A stretch of 64,000 nt of DNA, taken from NCBI RefSeq assembly GCF_900067135.1, contig NZ_FJUR01000001.1:809501-873500 (forward strand). The letters run 5' to 3'. The notes beneath the pieces were generated by a model, which worked only from the letters and a program-made list of their open reading frames with translations, was not told where the DNA came from and did no database searches. Position numbers and translations under genes: made by a program. Of the stretch, positions 8,511-18,084 are shown one piece after another; positions within the stretch are counted from its first letter, which is position 1; every line of letters starts with the position of its first letter. The DNA comes from Rhizobium sp. 9140 (GTDB lineage Bacteria > Pseudomonadota > Alphaproteobacteria > Rhizobiales > Rhizobiaceae).

Positions 8511-9521
8511 ATGTTCGGTCTCGATCCCTTGATCATCGCCATCGCCGTTCTCGCCGCCATCTCGACGGCGGGCCTCGGCTACGGCTTCCTGTTCTCGCGC
8601 ATTCAGGATGAAAAGAATGCGAATGCCCGGTTTCGCAAGATCAAGGCCGCCGAGACGGACCGGGTCAACATCAAGGCCGCCCGCGACCGCATGAACGAGC
8701 TTTCCAAGCGCCGGAAATCGGTTCAGGACTCGCTGAAAGACCTGCAGAAGAAGCAGAAGGAAAAATCGGCGCGCGCCAAACCACCCATCAAGGTGCGCCT
8801 GACCCAGGCAGGCTTGTCGATGTCGATCACGCAGTTCTACGTCTTCAGCGGCATTCTCGGTTTCTTCGCGTTTCTCGTGGCGCTGGTTGTCGGTGGGTCG
8901 TTCCTGATCGCCTTGGGCATCATGATCTTCGCCTCGCTCGGTCTGCCGCGTTGGATCGTTGGCTTTCTGGTCAACCGGCGCTGCAAGAAGTTCATCGAGG
9001 AGTTTCCCAATTCGCTCGAGGTCATGGTGCGCTCCATCAAGTCGGGCCTGCCGCTCAGCGACGCGATCCGCCTCATCGCGACCGATGGGCAGGAACCGGT
9101 CAAGACCGAATTCCGCCGGGTCATCGATGCGCAGGGCGTCGGCATGACTGTGCCGGAGGCCTGCACGCGGATGATCCAGACGGTACCGCTGCAGGAGGTC
9201 AACTTCTTCTCGGTCGTCATCACCATCCAAGGGCAGGCCGGCGGCAATCTGTCGGAAGCTTTGAGCAACCTTGCCAAGGTGCTGCGCGAACGCCGCAAGA
9301 TGAAGGCGAAGGTCCAGGCTCTGTCGATGGAAGCCAAGGCATCGGCCTGCATCATCGGTGCGCTGCCCTTCATCGTCACGCTTCTCGTCTACCTCAGTTC
9401 GCCCGACTACATCATGGTGCTGTTCACCGATCCGCGCGGGCATCTGATCATAGGGATTTCCGCCATCTGGATGAGCATGGGCATCTTCGTCATGCGGCAG
9501 ATGATCAACTTCGATATGTAG
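8511..9521 (+). CDS. tadB: TadB, inner-membrane platform protein of the Tad pilus
   Basis: A 336-residue polytopic protein (CtpH) with a type II secretion F (T2SSF) domain that anchors the CpaF ATPase. An N-terminal membrane segment is followed by a charged coiled-coil stretch (about residues 35-85, rich in Lys/Arg/Glu), a hydrophobic pair at about 105-150, the cytoplasmic T2SSF core with FPNSLEVMVRSIKSGLPLSD and GGNLSEALSNLAKVLRERR, and C-terminal membrane segments. It begins 4 bases after cpaF and is followed after 12 bases by tadC. Intact. Confidence 0.92.
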   Translation: MFGLDPLIIAIAVLAAISTAGLGYGFLFSRIQDEKNANARFRKIKAAETDRVNIKAARDRMNELSKRRKSVQDSLKDLQKKQKEKSARAKPPIKVRLTQAGLSMSITQFYVFSGILGFFAFLVALVVGGSFLIALGIMIFASLGLPRWIVGFLVNRRCKKFIEEFPNSLEVMVRSIKSGLPLSDAIRLIATDGQEPVKTEFRRVIDAQGVGMTVPEACTRMIQTVPLQEVNFFSVVITIQGQAGGNLSEALSNLAKVLRERRKMKAKVQALSMEAKASACIIGALPFIVTLLVYLSSPDYIMVLFTDPRGHLIIGISAIWMSMGIFVMRQMINFDM

Positions 9522-9533
9522 GGATTTGGCGTC

Positions 9534-10502
9534 ATGCTGGACTTGTTAACCCCGGCGACCGTCGTGGCGGTCCTCGTCTCCATCGCCGTCATGGCCACGA
9601 TCTACACGCTGGCAGCCCCCTTCCTCGAAGGCGACAATCTGCAGAAGCGCATGAAGTCCGTCGCGTCCGAGCGCGAGCAGATCCGCGCGCGCGAACGGGC
9701 GCGGCTGAACAACGAGATCATCGGGCGCGCGTCGCTGCGGGCGAAGAACAACACCTCGGTGCTGCAGGTCGTCGAGCGGTTGAACCTGCGCAAGGCGCTG
9801 GTGGACGACAAGACCGTCAACCGGCTGAAGATGGCCGGCTACCGGTCGCAGAACGCGCTCAATATCTTCCTCTTCGCGCGCTTCGTGCTGCCGTTCATCT
9901 TCATCGCTCTGGCCGGTATCTATGTCTTCGGCATCGGCGCCTTTGCCGACAGGCCGGTTACGATGCGCCTTTTCGGCGTTATCGTGGCGGCCTATGTCGG
10001 CTTCTACCTGCCCAACATCATCATCAGAAATGCGATCGGCAAGCGGCAGTCCTCCATCCGCCGCGCCTGGCCCGATGCGTTGGACCTGCTGCTCATCTGC
10101 GTGGAATCCGGCATCTCCATGGAACTGGGTATGCGCCGGGTGGCCGACGAGATCGCCGGGCAGTCGCCGGCCCTTGCCGAGGAGATGGTCCTGACGACGG
10201 CCGAACTGTCCTTCTTGCCCGATCGCCGCATCGCGCTCGAAAATCTCGGCCTGCGAACCGGTATCGAGGACGTGAAGGCGGTGACGCAGGCGCTGATCCA
10301 GGCAGACCGCTACGGAACGCCGATCGCCCAGGCGCTGCGCGTTCTGGCGCAGGAAAGCCGCGACCAGCGCATGAACCAGGCCGAGAAGAAGGCTGCCGCC
10401 CTGCCGCCAAAATTGACCGTTCCGATGATCCTGTTCTTCCTGCCGGTCCTGATCGCCGTCATCCTCGGTCCCGCCGGCATTCAGGTTGCCGACCGCATGT
10501 AG
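9534..10502 (+). CDS. tadC: TadC, inner-membrane platform protein of the Tad pilus
   Basis: A 322-residue T2SSF-domain protein (CtpI), partner of TadB in the inner-membrane platform. An N-terminal helix, a charged region at about 35-65, two hydrophobic segments at about 105-170, then the core with RRAWPDALDLLLICVESG and YGTPIAQALRVLAQESRDQR, and a last helix before the stop. This is the final gene of the plus-strand pilus operon; the next gene is convergent and starts from the far side. Intact. Confidence 0.92.
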   Translation: MLDLLTPATVVAVLVSIAVMATIYTLAAPFLEGDNLQKRMKSVASEREQIRARERARLNNEIIGRASLRAKNNTSVLQVVERLNLRKALVDDKTVNRLKMAGYRSQNALNIFLFARFVLPFIFIALAGIYVFGIGAFADRPVTMRLFGVIVAAYVGFYLPNIIIRNAIGKRQSSIRRAWPDALDLLLICVESGISMELGMRRVADEIAGQSPALAEEMVLTTAELSFLPDRRIALENLGLRTGIEDVKAVTQALIQADRYGTPIAQALRVLAQESRDQRMNQAEKKAAALPPKLTVPMILFFLPVLIAVILGPAGIQVADRM

Positions 10503-10534
10503 GCGCGGGGCCTTTTGCGTCAGGGACGCTCAGC

Positions 10535-11401
10535 TCAGTTCGTTCCAGTGTCCGTCGCCTTGGCCGGCTTGCCATCCTTGGCGAGCTTCTGCCAGGCGTT
10601 CTGCTGCGACAGGATCGAGCGGAGATAGGCGACGTTCGCTTCGGCCTGCTGGGGGGAAAGCTCCTGGCGGGCGATGGCCTCGGCTTCGGCAAAGCGGCCC
10701 TGCAGGCCGATGGCGAGCGCCAGGTTCTGGCGGACGCCGCTGTCGGCGCCTGGTTGTTCGCTCGCCTTGCGCAGATAGGTCTCCGCGGTCTTCAGGTCCT
10801 TCGACAGGAGATAGGACATGCCGAGATTGGAAAGGACGGACGACTCGTTCGGCTGGATGTCCAGAGCCTCGCGGTAGCGCTGGCGGGCTTCCGGCGAACG
10901 GCCGAGCTGGTCGAGAATGGCGCCTTCCGCCGATTTCAGCTTCCAGTCCGGCCGGTCCGGCGTCTGCGCGCGGCCGACCGTCACGAGCGCTTGATCGAGC
11001 TGGCCGGCTGCTGCCTGCGACTTGCCGTAGGCGGCAAGCACCTCCCGGTCTGCCGGATACTGGATCGCCACCTGCTGCATCACGGCAAGGGCCTGATCGT
11101 TGCGTCCGGTCATGCGCAGCACATTGGCGTAGTTCAGGCCGACCGTGCGATCCTTAGGGTTCTTCTCATAGGCTTTCCCCAGGCTCTGCGCGGCGGCGTT
11201 CAGCTGCCCCGCATTCATGGAGGCTGCATTCAGGGAAGCCGAACCGGCCGAGGCGGTCGTCGGGATCGAGCCGGTGGTGAGCTCCTTGCGGGGTGAGGCG
11301 CAGCCGGCGAGAAGGCCTGAAATGAGGATCGCGGACAGGGACAGATGGACGGATGCGCGGAACGCGCGCCGCGGATGAGGCTGGTTACGTGGTGCCGCCA
11401 T
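10535..11401 (-). CDS. TadD-like TPR lipoprotein
   Basis: A 288-residue TPR protein, the TadD-type pilotin-like partner of the Tad secretin. The signal peptide ends in the lipobox LAGC (Cys at about residue 34). Tetratricopeptide repeats fill the rest (for example LGKAYEKNPKDRTVGLNYAN, YREALDIQPNESSVLSNLGM and AETYLRKASEQPG). The start chosen is the ATG at 11401, which has GGGAG seven bases upstream and yields a normal signal peptide; a longer frame to 11452 would bury it. It converges on tadC with 32 bases between stops. It retains its own upstream region, so it may still be expressed although the pilus is broken. Confidence 0.85.
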   Translation of the reverse strand: MAAPRNQPHPRRAFRASVHLSLSAILISGLLAGCASPRKELTTGSIPTTASAGSASLNAASMNAGQLNAAAQSLGKAYEKNPKDRTVGLNYANVLRMTGRNDQALAVMQQVAIQYPADREVLAAYGKSQAAAGQLDQALVTVGRAQTPDRPDWKLKSAEGAILDQLGRSPEARQRYREALDIQPNESSVLSNLGMSYLLSKDLKTAETYLRKASEQPGADSGVRQNLALAIGLQGRFAEAEAIARQELSPQQAEANVAYLRSILSQQNAWQKLAKDGKPAKATDTGTN

Positions 11402-11479
11402 GGCAAAGCTCCCGGACAGAAGGGGAAAGCACCGGCACGCATCAACTTTCACGGCGCAAATCGTGTCATCATCAATAAT

Positions 11480-11495
11480 CTGTTAACCCTAACAG
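11480..11495. promoter_or_regulatory. Short palindrome between the divergent TPR and aminopeptidase genes
   Basis: CTGTTA-ACCC-TAACAG is a perfect 6-bp inverted repeat in the AT-richer part of the divergent intergenic region. It could be an operator, but no regulator can be named. Confidence 0.25.
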
Positions 11496-11583
11496 AGTGT
11501 TAATCGCGCCATCCGCCCGACCCGCCCGAAGGGGCGCAAGACGGCCGGAAAGCCGCTGCCGTTCCTTGCCTTCAGGAGATCCC

Positions 11584-13002
11584 ATGCCGCCCTTTTCCCT
11601 TGATCACCGTCCGTCACCCTTTACGCCGGGGGAGGGGTCGACGTCCCCGGGATCGCCCTTGCCGGTATATGCTCTGACGCCCAGTGATCTCCTGAAAGAG
11701 ACGCTCGATCCCTTCCTGCGGAACTGGGCGCGACAGGCCGGCTTTACAGCCGAAAGCGGCGCGCTCCTCCTCGTCCCGTCCAGCCCCGGCGGCGCCGGTG
11801 CGACAGATGGGCTCGGCGGCGCCCTCTTCGGTCTCGGCACCCAGCCGCTCGATGCACCGTTCGCCACCGGCAAGCTCGCTCGCTCCCTGCCGCCTGGACC
11901 CTGGAAGATCATCACCGAGAGCCTGCCCGCCGAACAGGCGGCCCTCGGCTTTGCCCTCGGCGCCTACCGGTTCGACCGCTACAAGCCGAAAACGGACGAA
12001 CGTCCGCTGCTCGATCTCGACGATGGCATCGACCGCGCCGCGCTCGAGCGCACGGTCGCCGGCATCACGCTCGCCCGCGACCTCATCAACACGCCCACCA
12101 ACGATCTCGGGCCGGATGCGCTGGAAGCGGCCTTCCAGGCGCTCGGCAGGCATTACGGCGCGACGGTGACGACGATTCTCGGCGAGGACCTGCTCAAGCA
12201 GAATTTCCCGCTGATTCACACGGTCGGCCGGGCAGCCGAGCAGGCGCCCCGCCTTCTGGAGATGCGCTGGGGCTCGGGCGCAAAACGCATCACCCTCGTC
12301 GGCAAGGGCGTCTGCTTCGATACCGGCGGCCTCGACATCAAGCCGGCCGCCTCCATGCTGCTGATGAAGAAGGATATGGGCGGTGCCGCCAACGTCATGG
12401 GTCTCGCCTTGATGATCATGGATGCCGGCCTCGACGTCTCGCTGCGGGTGCTCGTACCGGTCGTCGAGAACTCCATAGCCGGCAATGCGTTCCGCCCGGG
12501 CGATATCTACCGGTCACGCAAGGGTTTGACCGTGCAGATCGACAATACGGATGCGGAAGGCCGGCTGATCCTCGCCGATGCGCTTGCCTATGCCAGCGAA
12601 AGCGAGAGTGATCTGCTGATCGACATGGCGACGCTCACCGGCGCTGCACGCGTCGCGCTCGGTCCCGACCTTCCGCCGTTCTTCACTGATGACGAGGTGC
12701 TGGCCGCCGATCTGGCACGCGCCAGCGTCGCGACGCATGACCCCTTGTGGCGGCTGCCGCTCTTCAAGGGATACGAGAAGGATGTCACGACGCGCATCGC
12801 CGACCTCACCAACGCTCCCTCCGGCGGCATGGCGGGCGCGATCACTGCCGCTTTGTTCCTCAAGCGCTTTGTCTCCGACCCGAGCGGCTGGGTTCATCTC
12901 GACGTCTATGGCTGGAACCCGAGCGAGCGCCCGCATGCACCGGTCGGCGGGGAGGCGCAATGCATCCGCGCGCTCTACGAGATCATCGCGCGGGGCCTCT
13001 GA
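11584..13002 (+). CDS. M17-family leucyl aminopeptidase
   Basis: A 472-residue cytoplasmic metallo-aminopeptidase that removes N-terminal residues from peptides. The C-terminal catalytic domain carries two-metal motifs: GKGVCFDTGGLDIKPAASM, KKDMGG and the family signature NTDAEGRL (about residue 323). The N-terminal domain is poorly conserved. The start is ATG at 11584 with AGGAG placed 4 bases upstream; the frame extends to 11497 but that part lacks protein-like sequence. It is not part of the pilus locus and looks like a housekeeping gene. It converges on dnaA across a hairpin terminator. Confidence 0.92.
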   Translation: MPPFSLDHRPSPFTPGEGSTSPGSPLPVYALTPSDLLKETLDPFLRNWARQAGFTAESGALLLVPSSPGGAGATDGLGGALFGLGTQPLDAPFATGKLARSLPPGPWKIITESLPAEQAALGFALGAYRFDRYKPKTDERPLLDLDDGIDRAALERTVAGITLARDLINTPTNDLGPDALEAAFQALGRHYGATVTTILGEDLLKQNFPLIHTVGRAAEQAPRLLEMRWGSGAKRITLVGKGVCFDTGGLDIKPAASMLLMKKDMGGAANVMGLALMIMDAGLDVSLRVLVPVVENSIAGNAFRPGDIYRSRKGLTVQIDNTDAEGRLILADALAYASESESDLLIDMATLTGAARVALGPDLPPFFTDDEVLAADLARASVATHDPLWRLPLFKGYEKDVTTRIADLTNAPSGGMAGAITAALFLKRFVSDPSGWVHLDVYGWNPSERPHAPVGGEAQCIRALYEIIARGL

Positions 13003-13025
13003 AAGGCCTCTCCGGACAACGAGAA

Positions 13026-13051
13026 AAGGCGCCGGATCGCTCCGGCGCCTT
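13026..13051. terminator. Bidirectional hairpin between the aminopeptidase gene and dnaA
   Basis: An 11-bp perfect stem, AAGGCGCCGGA with its complement, around a TCGC loop in the 71-base gap between two convergent stops. It is flanked by A residues on the left; only two T residues end each arm, so it is a moderate intrinsic terminator. Confidence 0.65.
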
Positions 13052-13073
13052 GAAACTGGGCCGCAAAGGTGGC

Positions 13074-14627
13074 CTATTCGTTGATCAGACGCTTCAAAAG
13101 CTCGATCTCGTGGCTGAGCTTGGTATCGCCGGAGATCAGGTCCTCGATCTTGCGGACCGCGTGCAGCACCGTCGTGTGATCCCGCCCGCCAAAACGTCGG
13201 CCGATTTCCGGGAAGGAACGGGGGGTCAGCGTCTTGGCCAGATACATGGCGATCTGGCGCGGCTTGACGATGACGCGGGTGCGCCGGTTGGAGACCAGTT
13301 CCTGGCGCGAGACGTTGTAATGCTTGGCGACGACGCGCTGGATGTCCTCGATCCGCACCCGGCGCGGCTCGCCGGCATTGACGAGATGGCCGAGCAGTTC
13401 GTCGACGCGCTCGATCGAGAGCTGCGGCTCGAAGGACATGCGGAACAGGAGCTGGTTGAACGCGCCTTCCAGCTCGCGGCCGCTGGCCGTGATGCTGCGG
13501 GCGACATGGCTCAGGATATCGGCGGGAATGTTGAGCGAAGGGTCTTCCTCGCGCGCAACATCGAGACGCCGCTTGAGGATTTCCAGCCGCATTTCATAGT
13601 CGGGACCGTCCATCTCGATGGCGACGCCGCCCTGCAGGCGCGAGCGGACGCGCGGATCGAGAGATTCCAGCTCCCATGGCGCGCGATCGGCAGCCACGAC
13701 GACCTGCTTGGCGCTATCGAGCAACATGTTGAGCAGATGGCAGAACTCGTGCTGGATCGACTTGCCCTGCAGGAACTGCATGTCGTCGATGACGAGCAGG
13801 TCGATATTGCGCAGCGTCTCCTTCAGCGACAGGGCGTCATTGTCGCGGATGGCGGTGGCAAAGCGCCACATGAAATATTCGGCCGTGAGATAGACGACGC
13901 GTGAGGCACGCGGGCTCTGGATCGCGGCGATGGCGATGGCCTGCAGAAGATGCGTCTTGCCGAGGCCGACGGAGGAGTGGATGAAAAGCGGATTGAACCG
14001 CACGGCGCCAGCCCCGGCTTCCGCGATCGTCTTGGCGGCAGCCAGCGCAACGCGGTTGGAAGAGCCCTCGACGAAGCTTGCAAAGCTGTAGCGCGGATCG
14101 AGCGGCGAGCCGAAGAGCGGCGTGGCGACGGGAAGCTTTGCCGCCGCCGGCAGGGCGGCCGTTGCCTGCTGCCCGATGCTTTGAACAGCACTCTTGCGAA
14201 CAGATGAGACCGGCGCGGATGTTGCGGCGTCCCCGACGGTGACGTCGGCTTCGATCGGCGCACGGGTGCCGCGCATGGCGCTGCGCACCACGATCTCGAC
14301 CTTGAGGATCTCGGCGTCTTCCTGCTGGAAGAGCGTGGTGATCTGGTCGAGGTAACGGTTGTTGATCCAGGATTTCAAGAAGGTGGTGGGCACGGAGAGG
14401 CGCACGACGCTCTTGGACATCGAATGCAGCTTCAGCCGGCCGAACCAGCTTGCAAAGACGTCAGGCCCGACCTGTGCCTTGAGAAGAGCGCTGACCCGAT
14501 CGAAAAGTGCGCTCTGGGTCATGATGGCCTGCTCTCCTGTCGTCTGTTCGATTTGCCCGCTCTTGATCGGCCGAGCATGTTCGCCGCCAGCGAATGTGCG
14601 CCCCGAGGTCACCGAATTTCCAAGCAT
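13074..14627 (-). CDS. dnaA: Chromosomal replication initiator DnaA
   Basis: A 517-residue AAA+ initiator that opens the replication origin. Domain I lies at about residues 38-120 ([20 protein letters not shown]), a variable linker follows, then the AAA+ domain with Walker A GLGKTHLL at 221-228 and Walker [11 protein letters not shown], and the DNA-binding domain IV with the signature [14 protein letters not shown]. The start at 14627 is chosen because GGAAGG lies six bases before its ATG; the alternative ATG at 14522 begins exactly at domain I ([10 protein letters not shown]), giving 482 residues. The frame extends upstream to 15011 without recognisable sequence. Rhizobial dnaA is usually not at the origin, and no clear origin was seen here. 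Confidence 0.96.
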   Translation of the reverse strand: MLGNSVTSGRTFAGGEHARPIKSGQIEQTTGEQAIMTQSALFDRVSALLKAQVGPDVFASWFGRLKLHSMSKSVVRLSVPTTFLKSWINNRYLDQITTLFQQEDAEILKVEIVVRSAMRGTRAPIEADVTVGDAATSAPVSSVRKSAVQSIGQQATAALPAAAKLPVATPLFGSPLDPRYSFASFVEGSSNRVALAAAKTIAEAGAGAVRFNPLFIHSSVGLGKTHLLQAIAIAAIQSPRASRVVYLTAEYFMWRFATAIRDNDALSLKETLRNIDLLVIDDMQFLQGKSIQHEFCHLLNMLLDSAKQVVVAADRAPWELESLDPRVRSRLQGGVAIEMDGPDYEMRLEILKRRLDVAREEDPSLNIPADILSHVARSITASGRELEGAFNQLLFRMSFEPQLSIERVDELLGHLVNAGEPRRVRIEDIQRVVAKHYNVSRQELVSNRRTRVIVKPRQIAMYLAKTLTPRSFPEIGRRFGGRDHTTVLHAVRKIEDLISGDTKLSHEIELLKRLINE

Positions 14628-15590
14628 GTGCCGCCTTCCAATGTCTGTCCCGATGCCGGCTATCGTCGCCGGCAGTCTTATTGTCGCCCGGCGCTTGCCG
14701 CCGGGATTTTTCGTGTCGGATCTGCCGCTGAACCGCGGCATCACCATGGTCTCGTTCGAACGGCCGGGACCCTCGTTTCCCGCTCGCTCCGGTCCCCCGT
14801 CAAACCCGTCCGGCATCGGCCTGTTCGACCTTGCGCCATCCGAGTCCCCGCTTGCCGTGGGACCGTTCCAGCGTGCCGCATGTCGTTTCCGCCATACAAG
14901 CATCGCCGCCGTCTCGACGGATGTGATCTTTCCTCGCGACCGATGAAGGTTCGAGGCATCTCGCATCCGTTCTTCCCTCCGGCGCATTCGCCGGGCTTGA
15001 TCTCCCATCACGGCTCTCGCCGCCGACCGACGACCCGTCGGGGCCGTCCGAGGTTCAATATCGCCCTCAACCTAAAGATGCAGTTTCTCGTTCCCGTACG
15101 GCGAACCGGACAGGGTGAGGCAAGCTTTCAGCTGATGGAAAATTGTGATGTCCACCCCAGTTCAAGACGTGTGGAGGCTGAACGGACCCTTGTCAGGACC
15201 TGCTGCCGACATCGAAAACTCGCTGTCCCACGTCTCTTGCTGAAAGCATTTAGGCAGGATCATGACCCAAGATCAATCGCCATTTTTACGGCCCGCGAGG
15301 CCTTGCCCGTTGACTCTCAGGCAGCGTTTTGCAACTGCCCGAAGCCGCCTTTTGAGAATCGCAGTCGAATCAAAGGCTTTGTTTTTGAGGGGTCCAAAGC
15401 CGCCTCGAAAAGCAAGAAAAATAAAAAATCGCTTGACTCAGATTCCCTCTGAAGGCCCCGTCTTATATGAGGCCGTTCTGTCACAAACTTTCGCAAGCCG
15501 TTGTTAATATGGGGAATATCTGGTCACACGCATGACATGAAGTCGTCACGGGGCTCGATTGGCCGGAAAAGCCGGCGTACGAATCGAAAT
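14628..15590. other. Gene-free dnaA upstream region, about 1 kb
   Basis: I see no convincing gene in this long gap between rpsT and dnaA, both on the minus strand. Its dnaA-proximal half has normal GC content; the distal part around 15360-15530 is clearly AT-rich, with an A-rich tract at about 15410-15430 and, on the minus strand, the promoter-like CATATAAG near 15462-15470. It probably holds the dnaA promoter and a long leader. No perfect DnaA box (TTATCCACA) was found by eye on either strand. Confidence 0.55.
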
Positions 15591-15611
15591 GGCCCGGTCG
15601 ATGACCGGGCC
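15591..15611 (-). terminator. rpsT terminator hairpin
   Basis: A perfect 9-bp GC-rich stem (GGCCCGGTC and complement) with a 3-base loop, 29 bases after the rpsT stop. On the minus strand ATTTCGATT follows, so it has only a partial T-run. Confidence 0.65.
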
Positions 15612-15639
15612 GCTCTCTCAGCAGATGAAACGATGAAGC

Positions 15640-15906
15640 TTAAGCCGACAGTGCGTTGACGCGGCTGGCCAGGCGCGAGACCTTGCGCGATGCCGTATTG
15701 GCATGCACGACGCCCTTGCTGGCAGCGCGCATCAGTTCGGGCTGTGCAACGCGCAGGGCTTCCTGGGCAACGGTCTGGTCGCCGGACGCGATGGCTTCTT
15801 CGACCTTGCGGAGGAAGTTGCGAACGCGCGAGCGGCGCGACTTGTTGATCTCGGTGCGACGGGCGATCTTGCGGGTCGCTTTTTTCGCCGAAGTTGTATT
15901 GGCCAT
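15640..15906 (-). CDS. rpsT: 30S ribosomal protein S20
   Basis: An 88-residue ribosomal protein binding 16S rRNA in the small subunit. It begins [20 protein letters not shown] and has the family's basic helical composition, with [20 protein letters not shown] and [20 protein letters not shown]. Length is typical. It lies upstream of dnaA on the same strand, an arrangement common in rhizobia, and is followed by a hairpin terminator. Confidence 0.97.
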   Translation of the reverse strand: MANTTSAKKATRKIARRTEINKSRRSRVRNFLRKVEEAIASGDQTVAQEALRVAQPELMRAASKGVVHANTASRKVSRLASRVNALSA

Positions 15907-16107
15907 GGGTTTCTCTCTTCAGATTCTGACAAGCACCTCCGCCTCGCCGTGTCGGGTCACTGCGACCTGTCATCCAAGCTCTTCGGAGGCAATAGCGAGA
16001 AACCTGCAACGTGGCTTCCCAAACTGTGGGCGCCGTATAGACGCAAACGCCCATTTCGTCAACGCGCTATTTCAAGCGGCATCGACAGCGGATATGCAAG
16101 GTTGCCG

Positions 16108-17004
16108 CTACACCTGACACGAAGCGCAGTGGAATGTCGAGCGTCCCGCCTGCGGGATCCGCGCGATGATGCCGCCGCAGCCCGGTCGTGCACAGGGTTT
16201 GCCTTCGCGGTCGTAGACGGCGAAGGTGTGCTGGAAGTAGCCGAGCGAGCCGTCCGTCTGGATATGGTCGCGCAGCGACGACCCACCGGCCGCGATCGCA
16301 TCGGCGATGACGGCCCGTATCGCCTCCGTCAGCACGACCAGCGGCGCGCGCGGCCGCCCTTTGGCGTCCACCAGCTTTCCCGAGGCTTTCAGCGGCGACA
16401 GTCGCGCCCGCCAGAGCGCCTCGCAGACATAGATATTGCCGAGCCCGGCGATGACCCTCTGGTCGAGCAGCGTCGATTTCAACGGCTGCGCCTTGCCGGC
16501 AAAGCGCGCGGCGAGATAGGCGGCATCGAGCCGGTTGCCGGTCGGCTCCTCGCCGAGCTGCCGGAAGAAGGCATGGGCCGCCAACGTCTCGCGCGGTCCG
16601 ATATCCATGAAGCCGAACCGGCGCGGATCGTTGTAGATCACCTGCACCGGCCCTTTGTCCGCCAGAAGATGAAGGACGACATGGTCGTGCCGCTCGTCCT
16701 TGCCCCTGATATGATGAAAGTCGCCCGGCGTGTCGGCGTCCCCGGCCGCCGCCTCCACCACGCGGAACGAGCCGGACATGCCGAGATGGGCGATGACGAC
16801 GTCGTCATTGTCGAGTTCGATCAGAAGATATTTCGCGCGGCGCGACAGAGCGAGAATCCGCCGGTTCTCGATGCGGCGCGCGAAATCGGGCGGGAACGGA
16901 AAGCGCAGGTCCGCCCGGCGCACCTCCGCACGGGTGATCAGCGCACCCTCCATCACGGGCGCAAGGCCGCGACGGACCGTTTCGACCTCGGGCAGTTCGG
17001 GCAT
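16108..17004 (-). CDS. mutM: Formamidopyrimidine-DNA glycosylase
   Basis: A 298-residue bifunctional glycosylase/AP lyase that removes 8-oxoguanine from DNA. The mature N-terminus [16 protein letters not shown] holds the catalytic Pro2 and Glu3; the start at 17004 is fixed by this, although the frame continues to 17088. The helix-two-turn-helix region includes [20 protein letters not shown], and the C-terminal zinc finger has CARPGCGG and CASCQ with four cysteines. All catalytic parts are present. It is divergent from ubiE and lies upstream of rpsT on the same strand with about 200 bases between. Confidence 0.96.
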   Translation of the reverse strand: MPELPEVETVRRGLAPVMEGALITRAEVRRADLRFPFPPDFARRIENRRILALSRRAKYLLIELDNDDVVIAHLGMSGSFRVVEAAAGDADTPGDFHHIRGKDERHDHVVLHLLADKGPVQVIYNDPRRFGFMDIGPRETLAAHAFFRQLGEEPTGNRLDAAYLAARFAGKAQPLKSTLLDQRVIAGLGNIYVCEALWRARLSPLKASGKLVDAKGRPRAPLVVLTEAIRAVIADAIAAGGSSLRDHIQTDGSLGYFQHTFAVYDREGKPCARPGCGGIIARIPQAGRSTFHCASCQV

Positions 17005-17175
17005 GGAACGTCCTTTTCCTCGGCGTGCCTCTCGGGAGCTTTTTCCAAGAGATAGCGTCGCCGGAGCGGATTCGCTATGGTTCGGCAAGATCCTGTTCTG
17101 GCAAGATCGGTGTTCTTGCAGGCGCTGTGGTCTGGCGGGATGGGCGCAAACGTCCTATGTGCCGGTTATCGTGAT

Positions 17176-17229
17176 TTTGCCTGCATCTTGGTTTTGGCCT
17201 GTATCCGGGCTTTGGCCTGCATCCCGGCT
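17176..17229. repeat. Three tandem 18-bp repeats upstream of ubiE
   Basis: Three head-to-tail copies with consensus TTGGCCTGYATCCCGGCT occupy 17176-17193, 17194-17211 and 17212-17229, just before the ubiE ribosome-binding region in the mutM/ubiE divergent gap. Copies two and three differ at two positions; copy one is more diverged. They may be slippage products or protein-binding repeats. Confidence 0.7.
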
Positions 17230-17255
17230 TTAGGAATGGACGAGAGGTTGACGGT

Positions 17256-18032
17256 ATGACGGACGAACGGGTTTCCGCCGAGGGCGGCATGGAGACGTCC
17301 TACGGTTTTCGCCGCGTGAACGAGGGCGAGAAGCAGGGCCTCGTCAACGACGTGTTCCACAAGGTCGCCAAGCGCTACGACATCATGAACGACGTGATGT
17401 CGATGGGCCTGCACCGGGCCTGGAAGGATGCGATGGTGGCCGCGCTCCACCCCCGCCGCAGCGCCGATTACAAGGTCCTCGACGTCGCCGGCGGCACGGG
17501 CGACATCGCCTTCCGCATCGTCGAGGCGTCGGACCGGCTGGCGCGGGCGACCGTGCTCGATATCAATGGCTCCATGCTCGGCGTCGGTGCCGAGCGTGCC
17601 CGCAGGAAGGGCCTGTCCGACAATCTCGAATTCATCGAGGCGAACGCGGAAAGCCTGCCGTTCGAGGATGGTCGTTTCGATGCGTATACGATCGCTTTCG
17701 GCATTCGCAACGTGCCGCGCATCGATGTCGCTCTGTCGGAAGCCTATCGCGTGCTGAAGCGCGGCGGCCGGCTGCTGGTGCTCGAATTCTCCGATGTCGA
17801 GATGCCGCTGCTCGACAAGGTCTATGACGCCTGGTCGTTCAACGCCATTCCGCGCTTCGGCAAGATGATAACCGGCGAGGCCGAACCCTATCAGTATCTG
17901 GTCGAATCCATCCGCAAGTTCCCGGACCAGAAGGATTTCGCCCGCATGATCGAGAAGGCCGGTTTCTCGCGCGTTACCTACACCAATTATACCGGCGGCA
18001 TCGCGGCGCTGCATTCCGGATGGAAGATCTGA
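17256..18032 (+). CDS. ubiE: Ubiquinone/menaquinone biosynthesis C-methyltransferase UbiE
   Basis: A 258-residue SAM-dependent methyltransferase that methylates the benzoquinol ring in ubiquinone synthesis. The N-terminal region has [20 protein letters not shown] and [20 protein letters not shown], both UbiE signatures; the SAM-binding motif is [21 protein letters not shown]-type sequence appears as [15 protein letters not shown], and the C-terminus ends [14 protein letters not shown] as in the family. Start at 17256 with GAGAGG upstream. It is followed by ubiB after 52 bases, the usual pairing, so the two are likely cotranscribed. Confidence 0.97.
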   Translation: MTDERVSAEGGMETSYGFRRVNEGEKQGLVNDVFHKVAKRYDIMNDVMSMGLHRAWKDAMVAALHPRRSADYKVLDVAGGTGDIAFRIVEASDRLARATVLDINGSMLGVGAERARRKGLSDNLEFIEANAESLPFEDGRFDAYTIAFGIRNVPRIDVALSEAYRVLKRGGRLLVLEFSDVEMPLLDKVYDAWSFNAIPRFGKMITGEAEPYQYLVESIRKFPDQKDFARMIEKAGFSRVTYTNYTGGIAALHSGWKI

Positions 18033-18084
18033 AACGCATGATCAGCCTCCTGTTCCCGCCGTGCCATGAGAGCGCCCGGCACCG

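Noticed and set aside
5645..8560. A 971-codon open frame on the minus strand, opposite cpaE and cpaF.
   Set aside because: It mirrors two well-recognised genes in a GC-rich genome and has repetitive Asp/Arg/His composition typical of antisense shadow frames.
14628..15640. Replication origin beside dnaA.
   Set aside because: No cluster of DnaA boxes was seen, and in rhizobia the origin is usually near hemE rather than dnaA.
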